From Oscheius onirici (taxonomy: Eukaryota; Nematoda; Chromadorea; Rhabditida; Rhabditidae), in NCBI GenBank assembly GCA_932521025.1, contig OW051470.1, forward strand, positions 2,776,501 to 2,840,500: a stretch of DNA of 64,000 nt. The letters are read 5' to 3'. A program made the translations under genes and the position numbers. This document shows positions 20,955 through 32,281 of the stretch, one piece after another (positions within the stretch are counted from its first letter, which is position 1; each line of letters starts with the position of its first letter). Below the pieces are notes generated by a model. It saw only the letters and a program-made list of their open reading frames with translations, was not told where the DNA came from and made no database searches.

Positions 20955-23900
20955 TCAGTTGGCTACGTACATCGGCTCGATGTACATCGCCTGAGTATGT
21001 CGGTAGACGAGAAGCTTCTGGAAGATGGAGATTGTGGATCCGTCGACTGGCTCGTGTAGCAGACGATGGAACTCGCTTCTCTCCGGGTTCATCTCTCCGT
21101 ACTTCAGAACAAGATCGTTCCAATGGTGTTGAAGGAGAATGGCTGCAATCAAACCGAGCAGGGCGAAACTGTACTTCTTGGGAAGGAGCAACCAGGGCAT
21201 GAGCTGGTCGAGGTGCTCCGTGGCAGCTTGGAGCTCTTCCTTGCAGTTGGAAATGACAACCTTGACGAATCCGCGTCTGTCTTGACATCCCACGCGTGTG
21301 TAGCATTGAAGAAGTTTATGCGCCAGCCAGGAAGTCATCTTCTCGGGAGGCGAGTACTCTCCACAGATTCCGTAGATGGCCACAGTCTTGACAGTCTGGA
21401 TGTCGTACTCCTGCATCACCAAGGAATTGGCCTCGTTCTTGCGGAAGAAGTTGCGGAAGAAGAGGCTGGTGATGTGGAGAGCCTCGCGACTGACACTGTA
21501 GCTAGCGTTATTTCTAAATATCCTTTCATTCTCAATGAACAAAAAACATACCTGCAGATGATGGCAAAATTGTACTTCGAAGTATCGTAGATGAGGCCGT
21601 GGCGGAAGTTTGTGTGCAGAGGATGAAGGACTCCGGGCGTCTTACCATTGAAGAGCGGGAAGCCATCGTAGTGGACAGTGACGGTGAAGTCGAACCTGTA
21701 GATGCCACCGACCAGGACGAGAGCCTCAATCAGCAGATTTCCGAGGTGGTCGGGACTGGGGCTCATGGCGTGGCACTGACTGTTAGCCTCGTTTTGGAGC
21801 TCCAGATGACCAGATTGATCGTCTCCCAGCGGTCCGGTAACCGTGTAGTTGGCGGTTCCTCTGCAGTTGACGCGTCGGGGAAGAAGTCCTCCCTTCTGGT
21901 CCTGAAAGACGACGAACTGAGCGTTGTGGGTCGGGATTCCATGTATCAGTCTCAGTTTTGACGGCTGCAGCTTCAGGTACCACTTGTGAGTCGCGTACTT
22001 GGAGACGGAGTAGAACTTTTCGAATGTAGCTCATCAAAATTGAAAGGTGGTACAGAAAATAGTAGAACCTACCCAGAAGACGAGAAGTCGTGCTCGATGG
22101 GGAAGCTATGAGCGAAGTGGAAGGCAATCTCCGACGGTAGCTCGAGTGGAACTGACTGTCTAGGAACAAGGAATCACTGGGATAAATGTGACTTGTCAGA
22201 ACACTTATCTTTTTGGAAAAACTTCTGACTTTTTAAGTGCCTCAGCTGAGTTCACTTCAAACTTTGCAAGCGGTTTGACTGTATAAACCTAGAAGACGAG
22301 AAGTCGGTCCGAAAGGCTTAATCTATCTTTGTTGTATCTGAGTTACGGTGTTGTCGAAGCGAAAATATAGTCCCTTTTCCTTTTGGCACTTTTCCACTTT
22401 CAAACTCTTTTGCTAAAGCTCTCGTTAACTTTTTCCTTCACATCTTGACTAGGGTCTGGGCTTGTCCCGAGCAACCCGGATCCCAAAAGCTCTAGTCTTC
22501 CGGCCTAGCAAATGGGGTATTGACTGGAGCAGTGTCGAGGTGTTTGAGCAGAGGAGAATGTTTAAAAAATAAAAATTGAATTGAAAAGTTGGTAGTTCCG
22601 CTCTTCTCGTTTTTTTTTCAGGTAGCAGCTAGGAAGATATTTTTACTGGACTACGTTGGATCACTAGTTCGATTAGTTGAATAATGTGAAGACTGGACCA
22701 GACAATTGGAAATAGACAAAACCACTTTTCTTCGAACAGTTAGTCGCCTTCAACGATGCTCAAAACAATTGGAACATGTGGAACTCTGTCTTCGACGATT
22801 CGAGCATGTTGATCATCTTCATGTATCTATCTATACTCACTATACGGAACTCGAATGGCGCTATCGCTTTTTGGCACGCAGGTCTACGCTAGAAAGAGAA
22901 ACAGCGTTCTCTTCCAGGCGCTGTAATGTAAAGTGAACACAAAACGGATGTGGAGACTGGAAAGACTGACGATCAAATCGTTTGATGCTGTATAATCATG
23001 AGAGACGGAGCAGTCCAAAAACATTGATGAGACAAGAACCCATCTTTGCTGACTGGTCATGGTCAATTTTTCCACGATTTCGACAGGTCATGACCGGTAA
23101 TGACCTGTCGTGCAGGTCAAGATTATGAAAAAATCTTCCCTAATACTATTGCTGTCATGCTATCATTATTATTCTAGAAACTCAATGATTTCGGCGTGAA
23201 TTTGAAAGATTTCTCTCTAATTTTTCCCACGGTACTTGCGCGCCATAGTTAGAAAGGTTTTGAAATTGTTTGTTCCCAGTTCATCCGAAATCTGTTAGCG
23301 TTTTGGGTGGTTCTGTGCGTTTTTCTTTTGGAAAGTTAGCGTTTTGGGTGGTTCTGTGCGTTTTTCTTTTGGAAAGTTAGCGTTTTGGGTGGTTCTGTGC
23401 GCTGATGCGCAGACAAACTCAAAAGACTCGCGTTCTCCCACAATTTCCCTTCAGGTATGCCGCTGGACAAGACTTACAACACTGAAAAACCCACCTCGGC
23501 TTTAATCAGGAGCCTTAAAAAGGTTTGTTTTCGTTCGTTGTCATAGCCCAGAATGTTCATTGCCGACTCGGCCTGTGCCATTAAAAGACGCTCGTCGTAA
23601 CTGCCATAAAACTCGCTCAATCCGTTGTAGACCTGACGAAGGTTAAATTCGGCAAAGTCGCGAAGAACTCGTGGTCCGGCCACCTGATCTGACCAGTTGC
23701 GGATGTGATTGTAGACATCTCGGTAGGCTTGGGTCTTGTGCAACAACTGGAATTTTCCAAGAAAAAATTTTGTCTGATCTCTGACAGTTTTTGGGAGAGT
23801 CCAGTTCCTTCTAGCAATGACCATTGTGTTGCTGAAATTGGTCTTAACCTGGGAGATGAACTCCTCCTCGGTCAAGTTGACATCAGCGAGGGAATAGGAA

Positions 23901-25176
23901 AGATTATAAGCAAACTCTTGAAGTGCCCAGACGAAAAAGACTGCGTACTGAAACTGAAGTTTGCCCAATAAGTCAAGAAGATACGTTCTCGCCATCGAGG
24001 ACCTGTTTGGTACTGTTAAAGATTTCCGGGTTGCGGAGCTCGTGGGAATGGATGAACTGGAAAAGAACTATTTTTTAAACCACTTTATAAACCGTAACCC
24101 ACCCATGTGGTACTGAATCGTGAAACTTACATAGCTGAACGAGACATTACTCGAGTATAACGTCTGTCTTCCCAAGAACGTTCTTGATAGCCTCGACGAG
24201 CATGTCGTACACAAACTTTCTCTGCTGAAATTGTTATGAGTTTTACATGTTTTCTCGAAACCTTATCATTTGTAACTCTCTCAGCAATGATTCTGTAGAG
24301 CTGACCCTCGTATCCAGTCACCATCATGTAGTGATACAACTGCAAGATTTTTTAAAACAACAGAGAAAAGCTTACGTTAGAGTTTATGCTTCCAGACAAC
24401 TTTTCAGCGTATTCGTGTCTCTCAACAATGTCGCACATGTCCAGAAGGACGGGAATCGGAACTGATTTTTCCACAGATCGACTCGACTTACAATCGAGAA
24501 CATTGGCGGGATTCCATTTTGACACGGTGTCCTGAGATTAAGCATTGTTGGCTTCAAAGGTTTGTTGAAAAATTCTTGGAAAAAGGGATTTCCAAACGAG
24601 GAGACAGTCTGGATAATCGTTGCGTAGAATTTGTCGAAGCCTTCATCCTGGACGAAGCTCAGAGCACAGTAAAAGTGTTTTCTGGCCAGACTCGTGAACT
24701 CGAACCAGTAGGAATCCGCCTGTTCTTGGAAGAAATTTCCGTTGTCCTTCTGATGGACGAATCCCTCAAGATGACGGTAATGACTGGCTATGTCCCCGAT
24801 CCACCAGAGAGTCTGGAATTGTTTTTATCTGGATACAGTACCAATAAGCAAAAGAACTGTATACCCGGAACCTCGACCTTGTATACGGTACTTTCGCGAA
24901 CCCCCTGATCATCTTACCGTGTCGTTGTATCCAAATAGCTGAAAGAGTCTGGAACTCTCGTTCCGGGAAAGAGTCGCGTCTGCAGAGATTTTGAGGATCT
25001 ATATTTTTTGCTATCACTCGCGGAAGACTACCTACTCTTTCAAACAGTTGACCAAAGACGATCTCCTCCGGAGAGTTGTTCAGAGGAGGAATTCCCCAAA
25101 GTGGGAGGCTGTTCAGGAAGAGGTGCTTCGAAGCAACAGCATGAAGAAGGAGAAAACCAGCTAGATATGCGAGCAT
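20955..25176 (-). CDS. Large secreted protein, unrecognised (one gene or two adjacent)
   Basis: Start ATG 25176 follows TTTTCAACAG (likely trans-splice). The N-terminus is a signal peptide (MLAYLAGFLLLHAVAS). Exons chain downward: about 25047-25176, 24920-24985, 24492-24813, then pieces at 24400-24470, 24262-24340, 24170-24235, 24001-24055 and 23504-23960 (ending LRLLIKAE at a GTGGGT donor), then about 22073-22155, 21552..22029 and 20955..21513 (stop TGA at 20955-20957). The link across 22160-23503 is inferred from matching phase; without it the last three exons form a separate gene. Two junctions (24470/24492 and 22029/22073) do not resolve cleanly. The product is mostly helical with several NxS/T sites (NLSYS, NWTL, NSTK, NWSD) and a late hydrophobic segment (KYSFALLGLIAAILL). 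No protease or receptor motif was seen. Confidence 0.55.
23081..23110. repeat. Near-perfect 30-bp palindrome
   Basis: CGACAGGTCAT and ATGACCTGTCG arms around GACCGGTA, inside the putative long intron of the minus-strand secreted-protein gene. GGTCATG and AGGTCA half-sites recur just outside (23056-23063, 23114-23119). Repeats of AGGTCA are the half-site of nuclear hormone receptors; here the arrangement is an everted/inverted pair. Confidence 0.5.
23294..23401. repeat. 41-bp tandem repeat, about 2.6 copies
   Basis: Unit starts GTTAGCGTTTTGGGTGG and ends CTTTTGGAAA. Two identical full copies (23294-23334, 23335-23375) and one partial. It lies in the same long intron as the palindrome. Confidence 0.85.
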
Positions 25177-25554
25177 TTCTGTTGAAAACCAGTCTTTCGG
25201 GGAGAGACTAAAAGGGACGGATTGCTGAATACAGACAGACATAATGAATTTGGAAAAAAAGATAAGCGTTTGGCGTCTTGGGGTCCTCATATGCAGTAAA
25301 AAAGTTCGCTTCCGGGAGCTTTCTTCCCTACAGATTTGGATCTGAATCGAACTCTTGAACCCTAGGGGAAAATGCCTTTTTCGTGTTTATTGTTGGGGAT
25401 GGATCCAGTTAGGACCCCCAGGACCCCATGGAGAGAAATTGTAACGGGACCAAGGGAGGGCCTGGTATCTCTCTGCCGAACTGATTGGCATGACTACATG
25501 GATTCTGTTGGGTTCTTCTTTGATCTATACAAACGGTAACTGTTCTTTCTAACG

Positions 25555-25761
25555 ATGCCTCTCTATAATCTGTTCGTTTGTCTCTTTATAATGTGTTTGT
25601 TTGTTTATGGCGACTGTAAGCTGCAGCCTGACTTATCTGCCGTTCCTAATTCTACAGTTACTGTTGTTGAACTGATGGATAGACAGTCTTATGAGAGAGG
25701 TTTAACTGTTTTCCTACCAGTGTTTACTCCTAATCGAAAGAGAGAACAGTCAGTTTCTTAG
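25555..25761 (+). CDS. Possible small secreted protein
   Basis: Single-exon ORF of 68 codons between two minus-strand genes. Its N-terminus is a strong signal-peptide candidate (MPLYNLFVCLFIMCLFVYG, cleavage after G expected), followed by a short polar chain with one NxT site and a basic end. It has no cysteines after the signal and no recognised family. Codon pattern is not distinctive; it could be chance. Confidence 0.35.
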   Translation: MPLYNLFVCLFIMCLFVYGDCKLQPDLSAVPNSTVTVVELMDRQSYERGLTVFLPVFTPNRKREQSVS

Positions 25762-25889
25762 ATCCTTGATGGACTATAATTAGAAGTAATTCAGTACGAA
25801 AGAGGTCGTGTTTTCAACTTTCTCGGTTCTGTGCTGAAAATAGAGGTTGTGTAAGCGAATACTGCTTGGAAAAAATTAGCAAAAAAGGT

Positions 25890-25965
25890 TTATGAGTGAA
25901 AAGAATCGAACCCGAAAAAAACGTTGTACGCGACAGCACAGGCTCTGCGCCACTTGGTTACTTGC
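25890..25965 (-). pseudogene. tRNA relic
   Basis: The reverse strand reads GTAACCAAGTGGCGCAGAGC and, about 35 nt on, CGGGTTCGATTC (B box), followed by TTTTCAC. The acceptor stem does not pair, so it is a degenerate tRNA or tRNA-derived element rather than a working gene. Confidence 0.4.
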
Positions 25966-26441
25966 TTTAGAAAATGCGCCGTTTAGTCAAGTGCTGGGGC
26001 ACGAAAATACCAAAATTAAAACCGCTCTAGTGGGCAGTGGCGATTCATTCAGCAGCTGAAAATCTGCAAACACCATTATTTTCGATGCCCTTTCGAATGC
26101 CATCGGGCTCATCTCGATATCCCACACCCAACTAAAAACCTTCCCTTGTCACATTCATACCTTGTTTGCACGGTGAAGCTTTGGTCGGGCAGGGTTCCCC
26201 AATAATAGAGACGAAAAAAGCATACACTAGTGGAAAACTGAAAAAAGGTTATGACCGGTCTTTTTTCTTAAGACCGGTCTTTATGCACCTTGTGTGCTCC
26301 TTGTGAAGCAAACCCAAAAGATCGATGAAGAGATAATGGTGCACAAAATAACTGGATATGCTAGACCAGATCTAGTTTGAACAAATCGAAATTCCAAAGC
26401 CAGACCTCATTCAAAACGTTTTATTCCGTACAATTCACCCA
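25966..26441. other. Intergenic, short palindrome only
   Basis: No gene. Contains ACCGGTCTT-N8-AAGACCGGT at about 26254-26279, which shares ATGACCGGT with the palindrome at 23081-23110. Confidence 0.4.
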
Positions 26442-29400
26442 TCATCCAACAATGCCCATCGGGATGAAAGCTCTCTGTTTCAGCTGTATGCGTCTCCACG
26501 GATTCGGGTCCCATTCATTTTCGGCATTCTGATGCAGAACCCATCGACCTGGACTGCTTCTCAATCTTTCAGCCCTGGTCCACGAGTAGTCCGGGTTCTT
26601 GATTCCCAACAAATTTTCAAAGTAGCGTCTCTTCTCATTACTCATCGGCTCCTGTCTTTGATGATTCTGACGGCCTCTCCAACGGGGACGATGGGGAATA
26701 ACAAGTGGAAGGAGATCCTGTGGCTGGAAGGGCTTTTCCATTTCAAGCTGCTTCTTTGCAACAGCACGGAGATAATCTCCGTAGCCGATGAGAAGATGAC
26801 CCAAATTGGCATAGAACTTTTCTTTGGACATGTTCTGTGTCGTTCTCATACTCTCGCCGTCTTCTCCAAGGAGTGTGATGTAGTTGGAGGCGCGGAAGAA
26901 GAGCTGTTTCTCAGTCAAATCAACCAACTCGTCCTCACTCGTAGACGTCGAAACAGCATCCGACATGGCTTGGACCAGTCTCTCCAATTGTTTTCTCAAC
27001 GACGCAACTGGAGCAGATGGTTGGAATTCCGGCGATTCGATTTTAGCCAAAGTGACTCCGGTTTTCACAAACCAAATGCCAATGTTCTTCTGGTCAGCGT
27101 TGTCTACCAGACTCTGAAGAGACAAGGGCTTGATCAGAGAGACCAGACTCTCGAGAGGATTGTCACAGCTCTCCGGAACTTTGATCCCTAGTGCCTTTAG
27201 AAGAGTCACACCGTCCTTGAAGGCAGTCTTCAAGTTCTTCTCAGCCGCTTTGATCGGACTGGGCTTTGTGAAGCGGATGATCGCGTACTTCTTCCAGACG
27301 GCTTCGTCATCTAGATCTTTCTGAAAAACGAGTGCAAATCAGTAGGGAGAAGAATAACAGACCAGTTCCTTATCTATGAAGACTCCCAACTCTGGGTAGT
27401 CACGTCGGAGTTCTTGCTGAAAGTAAGACAGTACAATGGGTTTCAGGAATACACAGTCGCTTCCTTTTTCGTTGCGGGACCGCATGGTAACATTGTATAC
27501 TCAGTCAAGTTTACTACGTTTTTTTTTCATGCATTGACTGATTCCACTTGGTACATTGTCTATTTCTTCCAGACCAACCTGGATCATGTCCTCGATGATC
27601 TTGAACCCGTCGGCGATCGTCTGGCTCTTTCTGATATCAGTACGAAGTGGATAGTTCCGATGTCGTTCCCTCTTCTCATTCATGTACTCTTTCAGAATCT
27701 TAACCAAGTTTTCAATTGGCAAACAACTGTCCTACTTCAGTAGAGACGTAAGCCGTTAGAGGCTGTTCCAAGACACGAAGATAGACCATTTGAGCAAAGA
27801 GGAACAGAGAGTACGTGTTCTGGAATCGTCTGAAGGTAAATTAGGAGATAACTTACGTTTCCAGGACCGAACACGGGACTGCTCTTGTACTCGTTGATCA
27901 CTTCCAGATGGTCGGTCAAGTTGGAGTAGAGCTGAAAAATTGTGAATTGTTACGGAATCCCTTCAATAAAAACCCGGTATACTTTTCAGTTCTCTTCATT
28001 CTGAACCAAAGTAAGAGGACATCAAAAGAACAGCAATAATTGTGAGTTAAACAAACCTTGAATCCCGAATACACAACCTCCTTGGCACTCTGGAGAGCTT
28101 GTTGAGATCCAATTTTGTTCACAACTCTCAGAATCTTCACTTGATCATCAAATGTGACTCCATTCTCTTCCATCAAGAAGACGAGCTCGCTTTTCAGTCG
28201 TTCAGTGTTGTCTTTCCTGTTCGAATCATGATAGAAACGACGAGCGAGATATATTCCAATGAGCCATTCGTATCGGCTAAGTTCGACCGTGGCCAGTTCT
28301 CTATCTGCCTGGACTTGGAGTTCAATGTCAGGAGTGGCTTCGAGTAAGTCCTAAAAGGAAGTTTTTAGCTTGAAGGACCAAAACCTTTTCAACGAAATCC
28401 TCGTCCAAAAACTTTGAAGCGAGATTCTTGATGAAGTTTTCAGCTCCTTCAACATACAGATTTCCCCAAGACAGTGAGAAAAGTCTCTTCAATGCCATCA
28501 TCTCGAGTCTCTGAACCAAAAATTGTTTGAACCATCTGTTTTCACCTGTTCTGAAATTTCTTGTCGATTCTCAACGTCCTTTGCCACATCGTTCGCTTGT
28601 TTGGCAAGATCGTCCCATTTCGAATCCAAAGCAATCTCCAGAACCCAGGTGTCGGTCACGAGATCCTTGTACAGTAGCGATTGATAGTAGTCCGTGTTGA
28701 TGAAGTCTGATCCATTCTAAAGGTAGACATTCGACAAGAATCTGAATTCTATGACCTCGTGAGTTTGAAGTTTTCTGTTCAGATGAGTGAACGCCTCGAC
28801 TGGTCGGTACTGAAAACAATGAATGTATTTTGAGAGAACTCACAGCATCTGTAACATTTCCAGCAAGACGAAGAAAGGACAGATCTACACTGACGGGATC
28901 TTCCGGATATACTGACGAGATTCTCTTGATGACCTAGAGACCGATATTTGACTCTCGTGACGCCCATACCTGCTTTAAGATGGGAACAATCAGACAACTG
29001 GGCGTCTTGATTAGTTCCAGATAGACTGGAAGCTTCCTCAGGTAACGGTAGAAGATCAGATACTCTGGATATAGTTCAGTTGTGCTGACTTTGACCAGCT
29101 GAAATGGATTTGGGTGTAGGCTGACCGAACATCTACCTTGTCCTCGATGGCTTCTAGTTCGTAGCAGAAGACGAGAGAGTCTCTGATTCCGGGGAAGAAG
29201 ATATTCTTCAGGAACAGTTTCAGTTCAGAGTCGTTCTGAATATATAACTTGTATGACCGTAATCCGATAGGTTCTCATCTCGTGATATGTTGCATACAAA
29301 CAATAGATACGCAGCCAAAGTCAACAACCTTGTTGGCTGAGTACTTAATGATTATGTAAGGAACTCGTTCTCGAAACGAAAAGCTAAGGAAAAACGTACG

Positions 29401-30714
29401 ACTTTCTCCGACTGGTCGTTGTACTTCTCCAAAGCTTTCTTGACGTCTGTGAGGAGAGTCGCAAAGTTTATCACATTGGATAAATCTTCGTCGGACAATC
29501 CCTCGATAACAGCACTGAAAACCTTTTGTAGCCGACTGCCGGGAGGAGCATCGTAGTTGGAAGCGGCCTCGAGGAACTGAAAAGCGCTGAATTGTACACA
29601 GAATAATTTTCAGCGCTCTCCCGTACGGTCTCGTCACACGTCACAGATGGCGTCCGCCGACGCGAAGTATCTCAAAACGGGCATGCGCTTCCTCTTCGCG
29701 AGTTACACGTAGGTCTGTCACAAAAATCCCGTGAGTTTAGGGGATGTCTCTTCACCGAGCAGCTCCAGAAAACCCGGGGCCCCGGTCTCGCTTTGCGTTT
29801 CTCACTCGGCTCTCCGGTGAGATTCGATCCAGGCGTGTAAGGAGGCATTAATTTTTGGATCCCCCAATGGGGATAAATGAAACTTCTTCACGAAAAAAGA
29901 ATTCTTCCCAGTTAGAAGCAAGATCTTTATAGAACTGCTTTCCTATGAGAAAAGTCAATTCTGTGTCATCATCATCAGCCCATCAGACTCCCAAATCAGA
30001 TCAAAAGTCTAACTGACTCACCCTCTCGGACAGATTTCCAGCAAACGGCTGAAGAGTCTTCAGCTCTCCAGACTTGAACCCAACCCTCAAGTTCTTCGCG
30101 AAATCATATTTCGTGACTGGAGAAGGAGCCGCTTCTGTCGCGTTGCTCTCTTCGTTTAGGATCTCATCTGAAGTCGTAGGTTCTAAAGCCGTCACATTTT
30201 GTTCAGGAGCCTCAGTGCTGATCTCATTTGGTTCATTAGACAGAACTTGCTCCGTAGTCGTAGCCGGCGTCTCAGTAGTCGTTTCCACAACAGTTTCCAA
30301 AATAGCAGTCGGTAGTTCTTCGGTTATATTGATAGTTGCTGTCTCTGTCACAGACTCAGTAATCGTTGTAGAGGCGATAGTGGTATCATTTCCCCAGTCT
30401 ATCTTCTCCCTAGAATCAATTTCCTCATTTCTGTCGTCACCATCTTGCAATATTGTCTTGGCATTAAATGGCTCTGGCAGAAGAGGCAGATCATCCTTCG
30501 ACCTGGCCGGAACTGGACTCTTCATCCATTGAGCTGGACGTTTTTTTATCTCCTTGTTCACGCGATGCATGGCTTTTTGAGGAACTGTTTCGTTGCCCGT
30601 CACATTATTGACAGCTGCCGGCGGGACATCTTTGATCAGATTCGGATGACTAGGCTTTTTTCCATTGGTCCATACTCCTACCAGAAGAGATAGAAGAAGA
30701 ATGAGAATTCTCAT
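26442..30714 (-). CDS. Large secreted Thr/Glu-rich protein, unrecognised
   Basis: About 14 exons and about 1000 aa. Start ATG 30714 directly behind CTTTCAGG. Exons in order: 30022..30714, 29400..29576, 29137..29235, 28970..29098, 28844..28933, 28756..28809, 28546..28716, 28385..28510, 28057..28350, 27857..27931, 27736..27819, about 27578-27697, about 27362-27420, and 26442-27320; most join in phase 0. Signal peptide MRILILLLSLLVGVW. Residues 40-220 are a low-complexity, mucin-like stretch rich in Thr, Glu and NxT sites (TTTETPATTTEQ). The remaining 750 residues are a helical region with no motif that I know. The last exon ends in an Arg/Trp-rich tail (PHRPRWRGRQN, PNPWRRIQLKQR). It lies upstream of the other unknown secreted gene in the same orientation; both share a signal peptide, helical content and many N-glycosylation sites, so they may be distant paralogues. 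Confidence 0.65.
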
Positions 30715-31560
30715 CCTGAAAGAGAATTCGTTTATGAAGAAAAGAAAAAGTGATGCAGGGTGTTAGAAAAGACGAAACGGCTGCCTATATGTGCCACGGG
30801 CGGAAGCGACGAGAATACTAATAGGCTTTTTTTTGATGAAGAGTCTGACGTCATTTAAAAGAAGAAACATATAGAAAGACCTTTGAATCACCCAGGGGGT
30901 CAGTAGGTCTGCGACGATTCAAGGACCACGTGGATACAGACCGTGGGATGAAAGAAGACAGAGACTCACTACCGTCCTTGGTTTCTGTTCGGATCCCTCT
31001 CTTCCAGTTAGATATGGAAAACTAGCCATTATACTTTTTTAACGTTCCAGAAGTATCAGTAGGAAGATCACTACTGTATCAAGGAGAGGGAAATATGAAG
31101 ACTACTAGTCAAGAAGAACTTTCAAATGAGACGGAATCCAGGTGGAATACTACCAGTTCAAGCAGTTCTAAGTACCATAGTTAAAACTACCAAAGACTGG
31201 TAGCAACACAAGGAAACCACGTCAAACATGAATTAATTTGTCCTGTCCACTCCAGTAGTACTACCAGCAATGCAAAAGCAGGAAACAAATGGAGGAGAGA
31301 ATGCCTCTAGCCAGTGAAAGCAGAAACAAAAGAACTACCCAGAATACAAGAAGTGCTGCCAGTCAAGATCAGTTTATGTTTATTCGGCTATCGATGCATT
31401 TCGCTGGCGAGAGATGCCAGGGTAGACAACCTTCGTCTACCACCCGGGATTGAACTTGCGATCGCTTTCTTCATAGACTGTCATCCTATCCACTTGAATA
31501 TCCGGGCCCCTCAGTCGGAAGATCAGTTGCCTAGAAGGAAAAGCTACCAGCACAAGAAGA
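30715..31560. other. Intergenic, with a tRNA-like relic at 31430-31505
   Basis: No coding exon. On the minus strand about 31430-31505 has an A-box-like ATTCAAGTGGATAG and a B-box GTTCAATCCC, with GGGGCCC at the 5' side that does not pair with the 3' side. It is a tRNA relic or tRNA-derived repeat. Confidence 0.4.
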
Positions 31561-31639
31561 GTTGCAACCACCAGAGAACAGAAACAAAGAAGCACCAAAA
31601 GAAAAGAAGCAGACTACGCCCAGAAATTTTTATTTGGAT

Positions 31640-31966
31640 CTAGGCAGCAGAGAGGGGGATGGTGATGGATCCGGCGGGCTGGGCTCCCTCGAAGGCCATC
31701 TTGGCGTCAGCAGCATCGGCCGGAACGACGGCAAAGTGGATGACGAGCTTGTCTTCCTTGGCGTCTCCAGTCGTACGGGTGATCTCCAGCGGGGTGGCGG
31801 CACCGGGTTCGACGAATCCGAAGACGGGCTTGATGCGGTATTCGTTGTTGTTGGAAGACTTGACCTTGAAGGCCAGACGGTCCGTTCCGGCGTTGGCCAG
31901 CTGGTGGGTAGAGGCTCCTCCAGTGGCAGGGACGGAGCAGGCGGGCGGATCGGCGGTCAGCGACAT
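31640..31966 (-). CDS. Sperm-specific MSP-domain protein (SSP), copy 1
   Basis: Intronless, 108 aa, the typical size of nematode SSP proteins, which are single MSP-type immunoglobulin-like beta folds made in sperm. Starts MSLTADPPACSVPATGG and carries FKVKSSNNNEYRIKPVFGFV and ITRTTGDAKEDKLVIHFAVV, the family signature. A TATA box lies at 31997-32005 (TATAAAAGG on the minus strand), about 31 bases before ATG. Differs from copy 3 by ADAADAKM versus AEAADAKT, and from copy 2 by VIHFA versus VVHFA. Upstream and downstream flanks are nearly identical to the other copies. SSPs are thought to act in the MSP cytoskeleton or in sperm function; the exact role is unknown. Confidence 0.93.
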   Translation of the reverse strand: MSLTADPPACSVPATGGASTHQLANAGTDRLAFKVKSSNNNEYRIKPVFGFVEPGAATPLEITRTTGDAKEDKLVIHFAVVPADAADAKMAFEGAQPAGSITIPLSAA

Positions 31967-31996
31967 CTTCTTTGAAGTTATTCTTCGATTTCTCCT

Positions 31997-32005
31997 CCTT
32001 TTATA
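31997..32005 (-). promoter_or_regulatory. TATA box of SSP copy 1
   Basis: TATAAAAGG on the minus strand. The surrounding AATTGCCTCCAAGGAATAC is conserved before all three SSP copies. Confidence 0.7.
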
Positions 32006-32281
32006 GTATTCCTTGGAGGCAATTAGAGTGTTTTTTTAGGCAACTTTTGCAACTTTTTTGGACAAAACTTTATGAAACTAGAGAGTTTTGTTAATTGGTG
32101 GGTTTAGATGATAAAAAGGAAAGTTTTCGAATGTTTGAAGTTTGGAAAGGATAATCTGTTTACTAAAGTACTAAACGGTCAATTGCTTTTCTCTTGTCTG
32201 TTTCTTTCAAATTCGGCAAAACTTTCAAATGGATATTTAATGAAAGACTCAAAGATCGTAGCGATGAAGCCGGAAGACGAA

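Noticed and set aside
21066-21590. 174-codon plus-strand ORF
   Set aside because: Shadow of the minus-strand exon 20955-21513, which has matching splice sites and better composition.
26532-27191. 219-codon plus-strand ORF
   Set aside because: Opposite the last exon of the large secreted protein gene, whose frame is supported by splice phases.
26442-30714. Assignment of the large secreted protein to the M13 (neprilysin) peptidases
   Set aside because: Size and helical content are suggestive, but there is no HExxH zinc motif, no ExxxD and no conserved Cys pattern.
31562-32006. Plus-strand ORFs of 115-137 codons opposite SSP copy 1 (and equivalents opposite copies 2 and 3)
   Set aside because: They are antisense shadows of the GC-rich SSP coding region and recur only because the SSP copies are duplicates.
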